Positions 8,493-15,983 of a DNA stretch of 64,000 nucleotides are shown here, one piece after another. Origin of the DNA: Saccharopolyspora soli. Its GTDB lineage: Bacteria > Actinomycetota > Actinomycetes > Mycobacteriales > Pseudonocardiaceae. Location of the stretch: contig NZ_JALBWV010000050.1 in assembly GCF_022678645.1 (NCBI RefSeq), forward strand, positions 1 through 64,000, given 5' to 3'. Every line of letters starts with the position of its first letter. Positions within the stretch are counted from its first letter, which is position 1. A program made the translations under genes and the position numbers. The notes beneath the pieces are model-generated. The model ran no database searches. It was not told where the DNA came from and saw only the letters and a list, made by a program, of their open reading frames with translations.

Positions 8493-9644
8493 TTACGTCC
8501 GGTCAATACCATCCCCGACCACCACGAGCCGCCACAAGGACGTGATCTCCGCAGCGCGGGCTGCGTGCAGCGGGTCGGTCGGATCGGTGGCTCGGGGATG
8601 GCTGGGCCGAGCGTCCGACCTCGCCACGACGCCGAGCCCGGCCTGGCTGATCGCGGCGAGCAGTTCCGTTCGGGCGCGAAGTCCCAGGCGCTCGGCGAGA
8701 TCCGACAGGACCAGCCAGGCTTCCCCACCAGGTTGCAGATGGGCCGCCAAACCAGCGAGGAAGTCCAGCAGCATCCGGCTTCCGGGGTCGTAGATGGCCT
8801 GGTCCAGCAGCGTGTGGGGCTTCGCCGGGAGCCAAGGTGGATTGCACACGATCAGTTGCGCCCGCCCAGCGGGGAAGAGATCGGTCTGCACAGCCTCGAT
8901 TCGCCCGGTGAGCCCGAGACGTCGGATGTTCTCCCGAGCGCACCGGATCGCACGCGCCGAACTGTCCGTTGCCACCACGCGTTCGACACCCCGTTGAGCG
9001 AGAACCGCGGCGAGCACGCCGGTCCCGGTGCCAATGTCGAAGGCCACTGACGTCGGGGCCAACGGACATCCGGCGACCAGGTCGACGTATTCGCTGCGGG
9101 TGGGGGCGAAAACGCCGTAGTGCGGATGGATGCGCGCGCCCAGCGCAGCGATAGGAATGCCTTTCTTCCGCCACTGAGCTGCACCGATGATTCCCAGCAG
9201 CTCGCGCAGCGGAACCACGCATGGGGTGTCTGCTGGGCCGTAGACGTCGTGGCAAGCCGACCGAACGTCAGGCGCGCGCCCCAGCGGCACCACGTGACCG
9301 GGGTCGAGCGGAACGAGAACCAGCGCCAGCGTCCGTGCTCGGTGCGACTGCTCTTGACGATGCAACCGGAAAGCCTCCGCGGGCGACGAACCGGCTTGTC
9401 GTCGGGGCAACTGGAGGCGGCGCGAAACCGCGCTGAGGAGTTGGCGCGCGTTGTGGAAGTCGCCGCGCCACAACAAACCGGTTCCGCGCGACACCAACCG
9501 GTACGCCTCATCCGCGGACATCCGATCGTCCGCGTCCACGACACGCGTTGGCGGCCGGGAACCGTTCGCCGACAGCCAGCGAAAAACACCTTGCTGCGAC
9601 ACGATTTGCTGGGTGTCGGCAGCGTTGAAATCCGGAGGAATCAT
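8493..9644 (-). CDS. SAM-dependent methyltransferase with NPPW motif
   Basis: The 383-residue protein has a class I methyltransferase domain in its second half: AFDIGTGTGVLAAVLAQRG (SAM-binding motif I) near residue 200, VVATDSSARAIRCARENI (motif II), and IVCNPPWLP (motif IV) near residue 260. NPP[YFW] is typical of N-methyltransferases acting on glutamine or nucleic-acid amino groups, as in PrmC, RlmF/RlmG and M.TaqI-like enzymes. The N-terminal ~180 residues are an extra domain without obvious motifs. Substrate is uncertain; an RNA or protein N-methyltransferase is most likely. The gene ends 29 bases before the ICMT remnant. Confidence 0.82.
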   Translation of the reverse strand: MIPPDFNAADTQQIVSQQGVFRWLSANGSRPPTRVVDADDRMSADEAYRLVSRGTGLLWRGDFHNARQLLSAVSRRLQLPRRQAGSSPAEAFRLHRQEQSHRARTLALVLVPLDPGHVVPLGRAPDVRSACHDVYGPADTPCVVPLRELLGIIGAAQWRKKGIPIAALGARIHPHYGVFAPTRSEYVDLVAGCPLAPTSVAFDIGTGTGVLAAVLAQRGVERVVATDSSARAIRCARENIRRLGLTGRIEAVQTDLFPAGRAQLIVCNPPWLPAKPHTLLDQAIYDPGSRMLLDFLAGLAAHLQPGGEAWLVLSDLAERLGLRARTELLAAISQAGLGVVARSDARPSHPRATDPTDPLHAARAAEITSLWRLVVVGDGIDRT

Positions 9645-10004
9645 GAATCCCGCTCCAGGTGATGCGGCCGAACGCAGATGTGCGTTCCTGCGCAGGGTGC
9701 GACAGCCTGGGCCCGGCTAGCGGCGGTATCAGCAGTTCTGCCGACGCGACGCGAATGCTCCTGGCGAACTGTGAAATCAGTTGCGGGCAGCGTCAATCCG
9801 CTGTTAAGGGCCGGAGTTCGAAACTAACCGACCGCAGCAGCATGAACGGGTGTCGTCACGTCCGGCAGTCTAGTGCTCCATCACTGGATCGCGGTATTCC
9901 TCGGCGCGGACTTGTTGGAATCTTGACGAATTCAGCGCCAGTACCCAAAAAGGTTTCTGAAACCACCTGGGAAGTCGGCCAGCGAGATCGACTCCCCTGT
10001 CGCC
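9645..10004. other. Intergenic region of 360 bases, no convincing gene
   Basis: The gap separates the methyltransferase start from the MFS stop. A 147-codon open frame on the plus strand (9659-10102) has no recognisable motifs and runs into the MFS gene antisense. The gap is less GC-rich than neighbouring genes and holds AT-rich patches around 9930-9960. I see no strong hairpin or tRNA. Confidence 0.5.
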
Positions 10005-11204
10005 TTACGCCTTTGCCCCGTGGCTGCCGAGGCTTGGCTCAACCGGAGCTGGTTGCGTTGCGCTGCCGGTCCGGCGACGGGCGAGGTCGGGCAGCAGCGT
10101 GACGACCCCGATCGCAGCCAGGGCAGCTCCCAACCAGAGCGGAGCTCGCAGACCGAAGCTGCTGATGGCCAGTCCGCCGATCCAGGACCCGATGATGACA
10201 CCGGAGGTGATGAAGGAGGAGTGCACCGTGTTGACCAGCGGCCGTGCGTTGCCGGTGCGCTGCACGCGGGTGATCATCGCCGGGTTCATGGTGACGCCGA
10301 CCAGGCCGATGCCCAGCATGAAGATCACCGCCGGGAGGCTGAGGTGCGCCAGCAGCGCGAACCCGACCAGGAAACCGAGGTTCAGGACCAGGCCGACGAG
10401 CAGGACGGAGATCGTGTGGCGGTCGGCGAAACGTCCAACGGCGGTGTTGCCGACCACGGTGGCGGCGCCGTAGGCGACCAGCAGCAGTGGGACGGCGTCG
10501 GAGCTGAACCCGCTGATCTGGGTGAGGATCGGGTTGAAGTAGCTGAAGGCGGAGAACGCCGCTCCGATGATGAGCGTGCTCGTGACCAGCACCAGCCACA
10601 GCTTGGGCTTGCGGAAGACCCCCAGTTCCTGCCGGAAGTTCCCGCTGTCGCCAGCACGTTCCAGTGGTGGCACGCCGACGCTGGTGCACAGCGCGGCGAC
10701 CACCGCGAGCACGGCGATGGCCCAGAAGGCGGCCCGCCAGCCGAACCGCTCACCGACCAATGTGGACAAGGGCATGCCCAGCAAGGTGCCCAGCATCAGC
10801 CCGTTCATCGCCACCGCGATAGCCCGGCCGCGCATTTCCGGACGCGTCAGCTGGGCGCACAGGGAGATCGCGATCCCGAAGAACGCTTGCGATGCCACGC
10901 CGGTGATGATCCGAGCCACCAGCATGACGCCGTACCCGGACGCGGTGGCCGCCAGCAGGTTGCCTGCCAGGAAGATCGCGAACAGCGCCAACAGGGCTGG
11001 CTTCGGGCGCACGCTGAGCAACGCGACGGTCAACAACGGCCCACCCAGGGCCATCGCCGCGGCGAAGGCGGTGATGAGGTAGCCGATCTGCGGAATGGTG
11101 GCGCCCAGTCCGTCGGCCATCTGCGGCATCAGTCCGGCGACGAGGAATTCGCTGGTCACCATGGCGAAGATGCCCAAGGCGAGGAGGTATACGGCGCGTG
11201 GCAT
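10005..11204 (-). CDS. MFS drug/sugar efflux transporter (DHA1 family)
   Basis: A 399-residue protein with 12 hydrophobic segments and the MFS signature between helices 2 and 3 degraded to LLSVRPKPALL. It resembles the AraJ/Cmx/chloramphenicol-resistance group of proton-driven exporters. The helix-5 region MNGLMLGTLLGMPLSTLVGE matches motif C of antiporters. ATG at 11204 is preceded by GGGAG. The TetR gene 74 bases upstream on the same strand most likely regulates it. The gap contains the AT-rich sequence ATGAACTGATCAATAC, which may hold a second promoter or operator. Substrate unknown. Confidence 0.88.
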   Translation of the reverse strand: MPRAVYLLALGIFAMVTSEFLVAGLMPQMADGLGATIPQIGYLITAFAAAMALGGPLLTVALLSVRPKPALLALFAIFLAGNLLAATASGYGVMLVARIITGVASQAFFGIAISLCAQLTRPEMRGRAIAVAMNGLMLGTLLGMPLSTLVGERFGWRAAFWAIAVLAVVAALCTSVGVPPLERAGDSGNFRQELGVFRKPKLWLVLVTSTLIIGAAFSAFSYFNPILTQISGFSSDAVPLLLVAYGAATVVGNTAVGRFADRHTISVLLVGLVLNLGFLVGFALLAHLSLPAVIFMLGIGLVGVTMNPAMITRVQRTGNARPLVNTVHSSFITSGVIIGSWIGGLAISSFGLRAPLWLGAALAAIGVVTLLPDLARRRTGSATQPAPVEPSLGSHGAKA

Positions 11205-11278
11205 TGACGCTCCCAGTTTTGTATTGATCAGTTCATAATTCGGGCACGAAAAGGCCCGGACGCTATGTTCGGCTTGCT

Positions 11279-11875
11279 TCAGGAGGTCAAGGCATCGAGC
11301 GCTGGCGCCGCGATCGACTCCAGGACGGCACGATCGGCGCCAGCCTGACCGGAGACCCGCATCCCGCCGATCACCGCGTTGACGAAGCGGGCCAACGATT
11401 CCGCGTCGCGCGTGGAAGTGATGCCGCCGTCGCGCTGCCCGACCCCGATCGCCGCCCGCAGGCTGGCCAGCCGACGCCGGCTATCACGATCCAGCAATTT
11501 GGCGGCCTCTGGGTCACGCCCGGCCAACTCGACGGTGGAGTTCACCGTCAGGCAACCAAAACTGCGCCCATCTCGACGGTTCTCCAGTTCGGCGTCGACG
11601 ATCGTGGCGAGCAACGCTCGAATCCGCTCCAGTCCCGACAGCGTGGAGTCCTCCAAGATGGCGAGCTGGGTGGCCGTGGTGGTGTTGATGTAGCGGGCCA
11701 GCGCTTTCATGAAGAGGTCGTGCTTGTTGCTGAAGGTGTTGTAGATGCTGCTACGACCGAGACCTGTCGCCTCGCACAGGTCCTGCGTCGAGGTGGCCTC
11801 GTAGCCGTTTGCCCAGAAGGTCCGCATCGCCGCTTCCAGCGCCTGTTCCTCGTCGAACAACCTCGGTCGTGCCAT
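11279..11875 (-). CDS. TetR/AcrR-family regulator
   Basis: The 198-residue repressor starts MARPRLFDEEQALEAAM, with the helix-turn-helix TSTQDLCEATGLGRSSIYNTF at residues 29-49. A ligand-binding all-helical C-terminal domain follows (TetR_C group found in AcrR/YxaF-like proteins). It lies directly upstream of the MFS exporter on the same strand, the usual arrangement for an autoregulated efflux operon. A dyad, TTGGAACGACCTGTCCAA, lies 20-37 bases before the start codon and is a plausible operator. Confidence 0.9.
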   Translation of the reverse strand: MARPRLFDEEQALEAAMRTFWANGYEATSTQDLCEATGLGRSSIYNTFSNKHDLFMKALARYINTTTATQLAILEDSTLSGLERIRALLATIVDAELENRRDGRSFGCLTVNSTVELAGRDPEAAKLLDRDSRRRLASLRAAIGVGQRDGGITSTRDAESLARFVNAVIGGMRVSGQAGADRAVLESIAAPALDALTS

Positions 11876-11894
11876 GCAGCGACCCTAACAGCTT

Positions 11895-11912
11895 TTGGAA
11901 CGACCTGTCCAA
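11895..11912. promoter_or_regulatory. Candidate TetR operator
   Basis: TTGGAACGACCTGTCCAA has outer arms TTGGA and TCCAA and an imperfect interior (12 of 18 positions symmetric). It resembles TTGGAC-N-GTCCAA operators of AcrR-type repressors. Its position just upstream of the tetR ATG fits autorepression. Confidence 0.45.
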
Positions 11913-11926
11913 TATTGACCAGGACA

Positions 11927-12664
11927 TCAGGAGGCCAACTCGCGCAGCGGCTGTTCCAGGACCGCGGCGAGTTCGGGGGCGGTTTCGCGCAGCTCACCGA
12001 GGAGCGCAAGGGTCATCGCGCGGAGGGCGCGGGCGAGCTCGCCGGAGTCCAGACCGCTGACCAGCGTTTCAAGCACCGGTGCCGTGATCTCGGGAGGCAA
12101 CTGGTCCGCACCCTTGGCGTGCGCCGCCGGTAGACCGAGCCGAAGACAAGCGAGGGCCAAGACGTGATCGCGCACACCGCTGATCCAGTACTCCGCCTGC
12201 CATACCGCACCCCGCTCCAATGAAATCCGGGCGTGCAGGACGTGGTGCCAGGCCAGCCCTATCAGGTGTCCGGCGTCGACTGATACGGATTGCCGCCGCG
12301 CGGCATCGCCGAAGACGACTTGGAATTCGCCGTCACCGAGCGGCCGGAACTCGGCAGCGGGAGCAAAGCCTAGATCAATCTCCAACAGGTCGGGGAGCAG
12401 GAAGGCACGATAGGACGCCGCACCCGCCTGGAGGTCGAAGTGGTGCACTGCGCCGAGTTCGCGGTAGACGAACGCGCTCCAGTCGCGCAACGCATCTGCT
12501 ACCTCGCCGTCGCCCACACCGAAGAAGAGATCGACGTCCGACCAGCGGTCCTCGGCCCCTCGCGCAGCGGAACCGGTGATCGCCGCGCCGACGATCCGCT
12601 CGTCCGCACGAGCTCGCGCGAGCAGCTTCATCCGCACGTCCTGACGTCGATCCACCGTGAACAT
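11927..12664 (-). CDS. Nucleotidyltransferase-fold protein
   Basis: The 245-residue protein has the polymerase-beta-type nucleotidyltransferase motif GSAARGAEDRWSDVDL at residues 31-46, with G-S and the D-x-D metal-binding pair (DVD). This is the arrangement in aminoglycoside adenylyltransferases and related enzymes. A third acidic residue is likely in LEIDLG near residue 93. The C-terminal half is helical, as in kanamycin-nucleotidyltransferase-like proteins. It could transfer AMP to a small molecule or protein; no resistance function can be assigned from sequence. An AT-rich palindrome lies 25 bases upstream of its start. Confidence 0.8.
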   Translation of the reverse strand: MFTVDRRQDVRMKLLARARADERIVGAAITGSAARGAEDRWSDVDLFFGVGDGEVADALRDWSAFVYRELGAVHHFDLQAGAASYRAFLLPDLLEIDLGFAPAAEFRPLGDGEFQVVFGDAARRQSVSVDAGHLIGLAWHHVLHARISLERGAVWQAEYWISGVRDHVLALACLRLGLPAAHAKGADQLPPEITAPVLETLVSGLDSGELARALRAMTLALLGELRETAPELAAVLEQPLRELAS

Positions 12665-12689
12665 CTCACTCCAAATCCACCAATCTCAG

Positions 12690-12715
12690 CAATAACAATA
12701 CCGGTATTGCTATTG
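12690..12715. promoter_or_regulatory. AT-rich 26-bp palindrome, likely operator
   Basis: A near-perfect inverted repeat is centred between 12702 and 12703 with core CAATACCGGTATTG (12696-12709, perfect). It extends to 26 bp with one mismatched pair. It stands out in a local AT-rich patch between the divergent nucleotidyltransferase (start 12664) and the epimerase-like gene (start 12820), where a repressor could control both. Confidence 0.6.
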
Positions 12716-12819
12716 GACACTGATCGCCCGAGTCTGTCACGTCGTCCCAGCGAAATCCGTCTGGTACACGGGCGGCTGCTGCGCCGCCCGATCGACAAAC
12801 GACGACGGAGGTGTGAGAG

Positions 12820-13752
12820 ATGAAAATCCTGCTCGCCGGGGCCACCGGGACGATCAGTTCTGAACTGCTCCCCCAACTGCACGCCGCCGGGCATTCGGTA
12901 ATCGGGCTCACCCGCAGTGCCGGGAGCGCCGAGCGACTGCAGGCCGCCGGGGTCCAACCGGTGGTAGCCGACCTGATGGACGCCGATGCGCTGCTGGCCG
13001 CTCTCGACGGGCACCACGCGGACGGCGTTATCCACCAGGCCACCGCGATCACGCGCACTCCGAGGTTCCACCGCCACCTGTTCGCCACCGACGCACTGCG
13101 CGACGAAGGCACCCGCAACCTGCTGCGCGCCGCGAACCACTTGGGCGCACGTCGTTTCATCACGCAGTCGTTCTTCCTCGGCTACGGCTGGCGGGACCAC
13201 GGCCCGGCCTACCTCACCGAAGACCACCCCTTCGCCGAACTCGGCCACGGCCCCTTCGACCACCACCTGCGGTCGCTTCGGTCCAATGAGGACCAAGTGC
13301 TAGGAGCGGAAGGCATTCATGGCGTAGCCCTGCGCTACGGGCTGTTCTACGGACCCGAACGCTCGACGTTCATGATGATGAACCTGGCGCGGCGACGGCA
13401 ACTGCCCGTGCCACGCCCGGCGGCGACCATGCACCTCATACACGTCGCCGACGCCGCCTCGGCCACCATCGCCGCGCTCGATCGCGGTCGTGCCGGTCAC
13501 GCATACAACATCGTCGACGACCAACCTGTCGGAATGGCCGACTACCTCAACGCTTTGGCCGCCGCCGCAGGCGCGCCGACCCCGCGGCGCATCCCCGGTT
13601 GGTTGTTGCGCGCCACTCCCTACCTGCACTCGATTCTGGTTCGGACGCAGATCCGCCTGGACAACAGCAAGGCCAAGCGCGAGCTGGACTGGACCCCGAA
13701 GTACCCGACCTACCGCGAGGGTCTGGCGTCGGCAGCCGCCGCGCTGCGTTGA
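12820..13752 (+). CDS. NAD-dependent epimerase/dehydratase family protein
   Basis: The 310-residue extended SDR begins MKILLAGATGTISSELLPQL, giving the GxxGxxG cofactor loop at residues 7-13. It continues with FITQSFFLGYGW (the catalytic Ser/Tyr region is not canonical YxxxK) and a C-terminal LDWTPKYPTYREGL segment seen in nucleoside-sugar epimerase relatives. ATG at 12820 is preceded by GGAGGTG. Substrate unknown. It converges with the AraC gene, leaving seven bases between stops. Loss of an obvious YxxxK suggests a reductase or binding role. Confidence 0.82.
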   Translation: MKILLAGATGTISSELLPQLHAAGHSVIGLTRSAGSAERLQAAGVQPVVADLMDADALLAALDGHHADGVIHQATAITRTPRFHRHLFATDALRDEGTRNLLRAANHLGARRFITQSFFLGYGWRDHGPAYLTEDHPFAELGHGPFDHHLRSLRSNEDQVLGAEGIHGVALRYGLFYGPERSTFMMMNLARRRQLPVPRPAATMHLIHVADAASATIAALDRGRAGHAYNIVDDQPVGMADYLNALAAAAGAPTPRRIPGWLLRATPYLHSILVRTQIRLDNSKAKRELDWTPKYPTYREGLASAAAALR

Positions 13753-13759
13753 CAGTGAC

Positions 13760-14671
13760 CTATTCGGGTTGCCGGTAACGGCCAGGCGCCACTCCGAACT
13801 CGCGCTTGAATGCCTTGGCGAACGCGAACTCCGAGGCGTAGCCGACCCGCGCGGCAACCGAGCCCAACGGCGCGTCGGATTCTCGAAGCAGGCGTGCCGC
13901 AGTGGTCATTCGCCACCACGTCAAATAGGCCAGCGGCGCTTCCCCTACCAAGGCGGCGAATCGTCGAGCGAAGGCGGCTCTGGACAGCCCGGCCTGCGTG
14001 GCCAACTCCGCCACCGTCCACCGCCGCGCGGGCTCGTGGTGCATGGCCCGCAATGCCGCGGCAGTTGCTCGATCGCCCAACGCCGCGGCCCACCCCGTGT
14101 GCGCGTGTCCGGCTTGCTCGTCCAGCCAGCTCCGCAGGATGTAGAGCAGCAGCGTGTCGAGCAATGCGGGGACGATCGCGTCCGCGCCTGGACGCGGGTC
14201 GCTGAGCTCCGCACCGAGCAGGTCCACCGCAGCGCGCAGCGACGGATTTCCACCGATCCTGGCCGGAAGGTGGACGAACTCGGGAAGCTCGGTCAGCAGC
14301 GGATGCATCCTCGCTTGGTCCAGCAAATACGCACCGCAGAGCAGGACCGTGGTTGCGCCCTGCCCATCCGGTGTCGTCCGCTCGGCCTCGATGTCCACCA
14401 GCGACAGCGCACGTTTGTCCTCCAGCGGGGTTTCGGGATGGTCGGCCAGCCCGTGCACGCCTGCGCGCGGCAGGAACACCACATCTCCGACGTTCATCGC
14501 GATCGGTGCTCCCTCGGACGGGAACAGCCAGCACGAACCCTGCAACACCACGTGGAAGCCCGCCCCGGCGAAGGCGCTGAAACGCAATCCCCAGGGCGCG
14601 TTCTTGTGGGTGCGCGACGAATGCGGCTTGCCGACCCGCATCGTCAAGATCGCGTCACTGAGCACGTCCAT
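13760..14671 (-). CDS. AraC-family regulator with cupin-type sensor domain
   Basis: The 303-residue protein has an N-terminal cupin-like AraC_binding domain (residues about 10-190, including FHVVLQGSCWLF and VGDVVFLPRAGVHGL). A C-terminal pair of helix-turn-helix units follows: WTVAELATQAGLSRAAFARRF and PLGSVAARVGYASEFAFAKAF, ending EFGVAPGRYRQPE. It is divergent from the saccharopine-dehydrogenase-like gene with 102 bases between the starts, so it probably regulates that gene. Effector unknown. Confidence 0.9.
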   Translation of the reverse strand: MDVLSDAILTMRVGKPHSSRTHKNAPWGLRFSAFAGAGFHVVLQGSCWLFPSEGAPIAMNVGDVVFLPRAGVHGLADHPETPLEDKRALSLVDIEAERTTPDGQGATTVLLCGAYLLDQARMHPLLTELPEFVHLPARIGGNPSLRAAVDLLGAELSDPRPGADAIVPALLDTLLLYILRSWLDEQAGHAHTGWAAALGDRATAAALRAMHHEPARRWTVAELATQAGLSRAAFARRFAALVGEAPLAYLTWWRMTTAARLLRESDAPLGSVAARVGYASEFAFAKAFKREFGVAPGRYRQPE

Positions 14672-14773
14672 GCAGCCATGGTATCGACGATATCGGCGTT
14701 GGAAGACGATCAGATATGGCTGCTGGACTTCTGGACATTGGCCGTCTCAGCAAGCCGAAATACGGTCCGATGC

Positions 14774-15811
14774 ATGACAGATCAGAACATCGCTGTGTAC
14801 GGCGCGAGCGGGTTCACCGGCAGGTTGGTGGTGGCGGAACTGGCCCGGCGCGGCATTCCCGTGGTGCTGCTCGGCCGCGACATCAAGCGGCTCCGCAAAG
14901 CCGCGACCGCCGCCGGAATCCCCAACGCTGAACTGCGAGTCGCGCCACTGGATGCCCCGGATGCACTCGCCGAAGCGTTGCGCGGCAACGCGGCCGTCAT
15001 CAACGCCGCCGGACCTTTCTCGCTGTGGGGTGAGCCGGTCATCCGCGCCGCCATCGCCGCTGGCGTCCACTACGTCGACACAGCTGGCGAGCAGGGCTAC
15101 CTCAAGCAGGTCTTCGACACTTTCTCGGCGGCGGCCGAGCGCGGCGGGGTGACCGTGATCCCGGGCCTAGCCGACGACGGCGGACCGGGCGACCTCATCG
15201 CACACCTCACAGCCGAGCGCGTCGCGCAGGTCGACGAACTGACCATCGCCGACCTGCGCTCCCCTTCCGGAGCCACGCGCGGCACAGCGCGCTCCATGCT
15301 CTCGGTCTCCCGAGAAGATCGCCTCTCCTACCGAGACGGCGAATGGGTGCGAACCAGATCGGCGAGCCGATCGTCCATCGCGGTACCGGGCCTGCCCGAG
15401 GCAGTCCCGACGATCGAGTTCGCCCTGCCCGGAGTCATCACCATCCCCAGGCATGTCGGAGTTCGGCGGGCGACCAGCGCGCTCCGCGCCGAGGTCGCCG
15501 AGGCGTTCCGCAGCATCACTCCGGAGCTGGTCGACGCCATGCCCGAAGGACCTGCCGAAGACGTCCGCCGTGGCGCGCAGTGGCTGATGGCGGTCGAGGT
15601 CGTCAGCACCGACGGGCAACGCACGACCGGCATGGCCAAGGGCGTTGACGGTTACCGAACGACCGCTGTTATCGCGGTCGAAGGAGCGCGCCGCCTCGTC
15701 GTGGACGGGGCGAAACCGGGAGTGCTCGCCCCGGCCCAGGCATTCGATCCGGCGGACTTCCTCGACTTCCTGGCGCCGTTCGGAGTGACCTGGTCCATCG
15801 AGCCGCACTGA
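14774..15811 (+). CDS. Saccharopine-dehydrogenase-like NAD(P)-binding oxidoreductase
   Basis: The 345-residue protein starts MTDQNIAVYGASGFTGRLVV with a Rossmann loop GASGFTG at residues 10-16. It continues with AAGPFSLWGEPVIRAAIAAGVHYVDTAGE, a stretch typical of the Sacchrp_dh_NADP and trans-acting enoyl reductase group. These proteins reduce diverse substrates, and function here is unknown. The ATG at 14774 was chosen because homology begins there, although the frame is open far upstream. It is divergent from the AraC regulator, and a 17-bp-stem hairpin lies about 100 bases beyond its stop. Confidence 0.82.
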   Translation: MTDQNIAVYGASGFTGRLVVAELARRGIPVVLLGRDIKRLRKAATAAGIPNAELRVAPLDAPDALAEALRGNAAVINAAGPFSLWGEPVIRAAIAAGVHYVDTAGEQGYLKQVFDTFSAAAERGGVTVIPGLADDGGPGDLIAHLTAERVAQVDELTIADLRSPSGATRGTARSMLSVSREDRLSYRDGEWVRTRSASRSSIAVPGLPEAVPTIEFALPGVITIPRHVGVRRATSALRAEVAEAFRSITPELVDAMPEGPAEDVRRGAQWLMAVEVVSTDGQRTTGMAKGVDGYRTTAVIAVEGARRLVVDGAKPGVLAPAQAFDPADFLDFLAPFGVTWSIEPH

Positions 15812-15913
15812 ATGCCGCATGCGCTCCGGGGTGACGCGCTGCACAGGATCCGCGACCCGCACAGGTCTGATGGGCGGATTTAGAGCCTGTCTCCGTGCTC
15901 GACTTCCGGGCGA

Positions 15914-15966
15914 TAGCGCGGAATCGGGGAACTGATCCAAAGACCCAGCTCCCCGATTCCGCGCTA
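15914..15966. terminator. Strong bidirectional hairpin between convergent genes
   Basis: TAGCGCGGAATCGGGGA (15914-15930) pairs perfectly with the arm at 15950-15966 around a 19-base loop. It lies between the plus-strand oxidoreductase stop (15811) and the nrdJ stop (15984). The upstream stretch TTAGAGCCTGTCTCCG at about 15880 resembles one at 25720, hinting at a repeated element. Confidence 0.65.
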
Positions 15967-15983
15967 CATCGTGGATCCGCCGG

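Noticed and set aside
9659..10102. 147-codon plus-strand frame in the gap before the MFS gene
   Set aside because: No motifs, weak codon bias, and its end is antisense to the MFS coding sequence.
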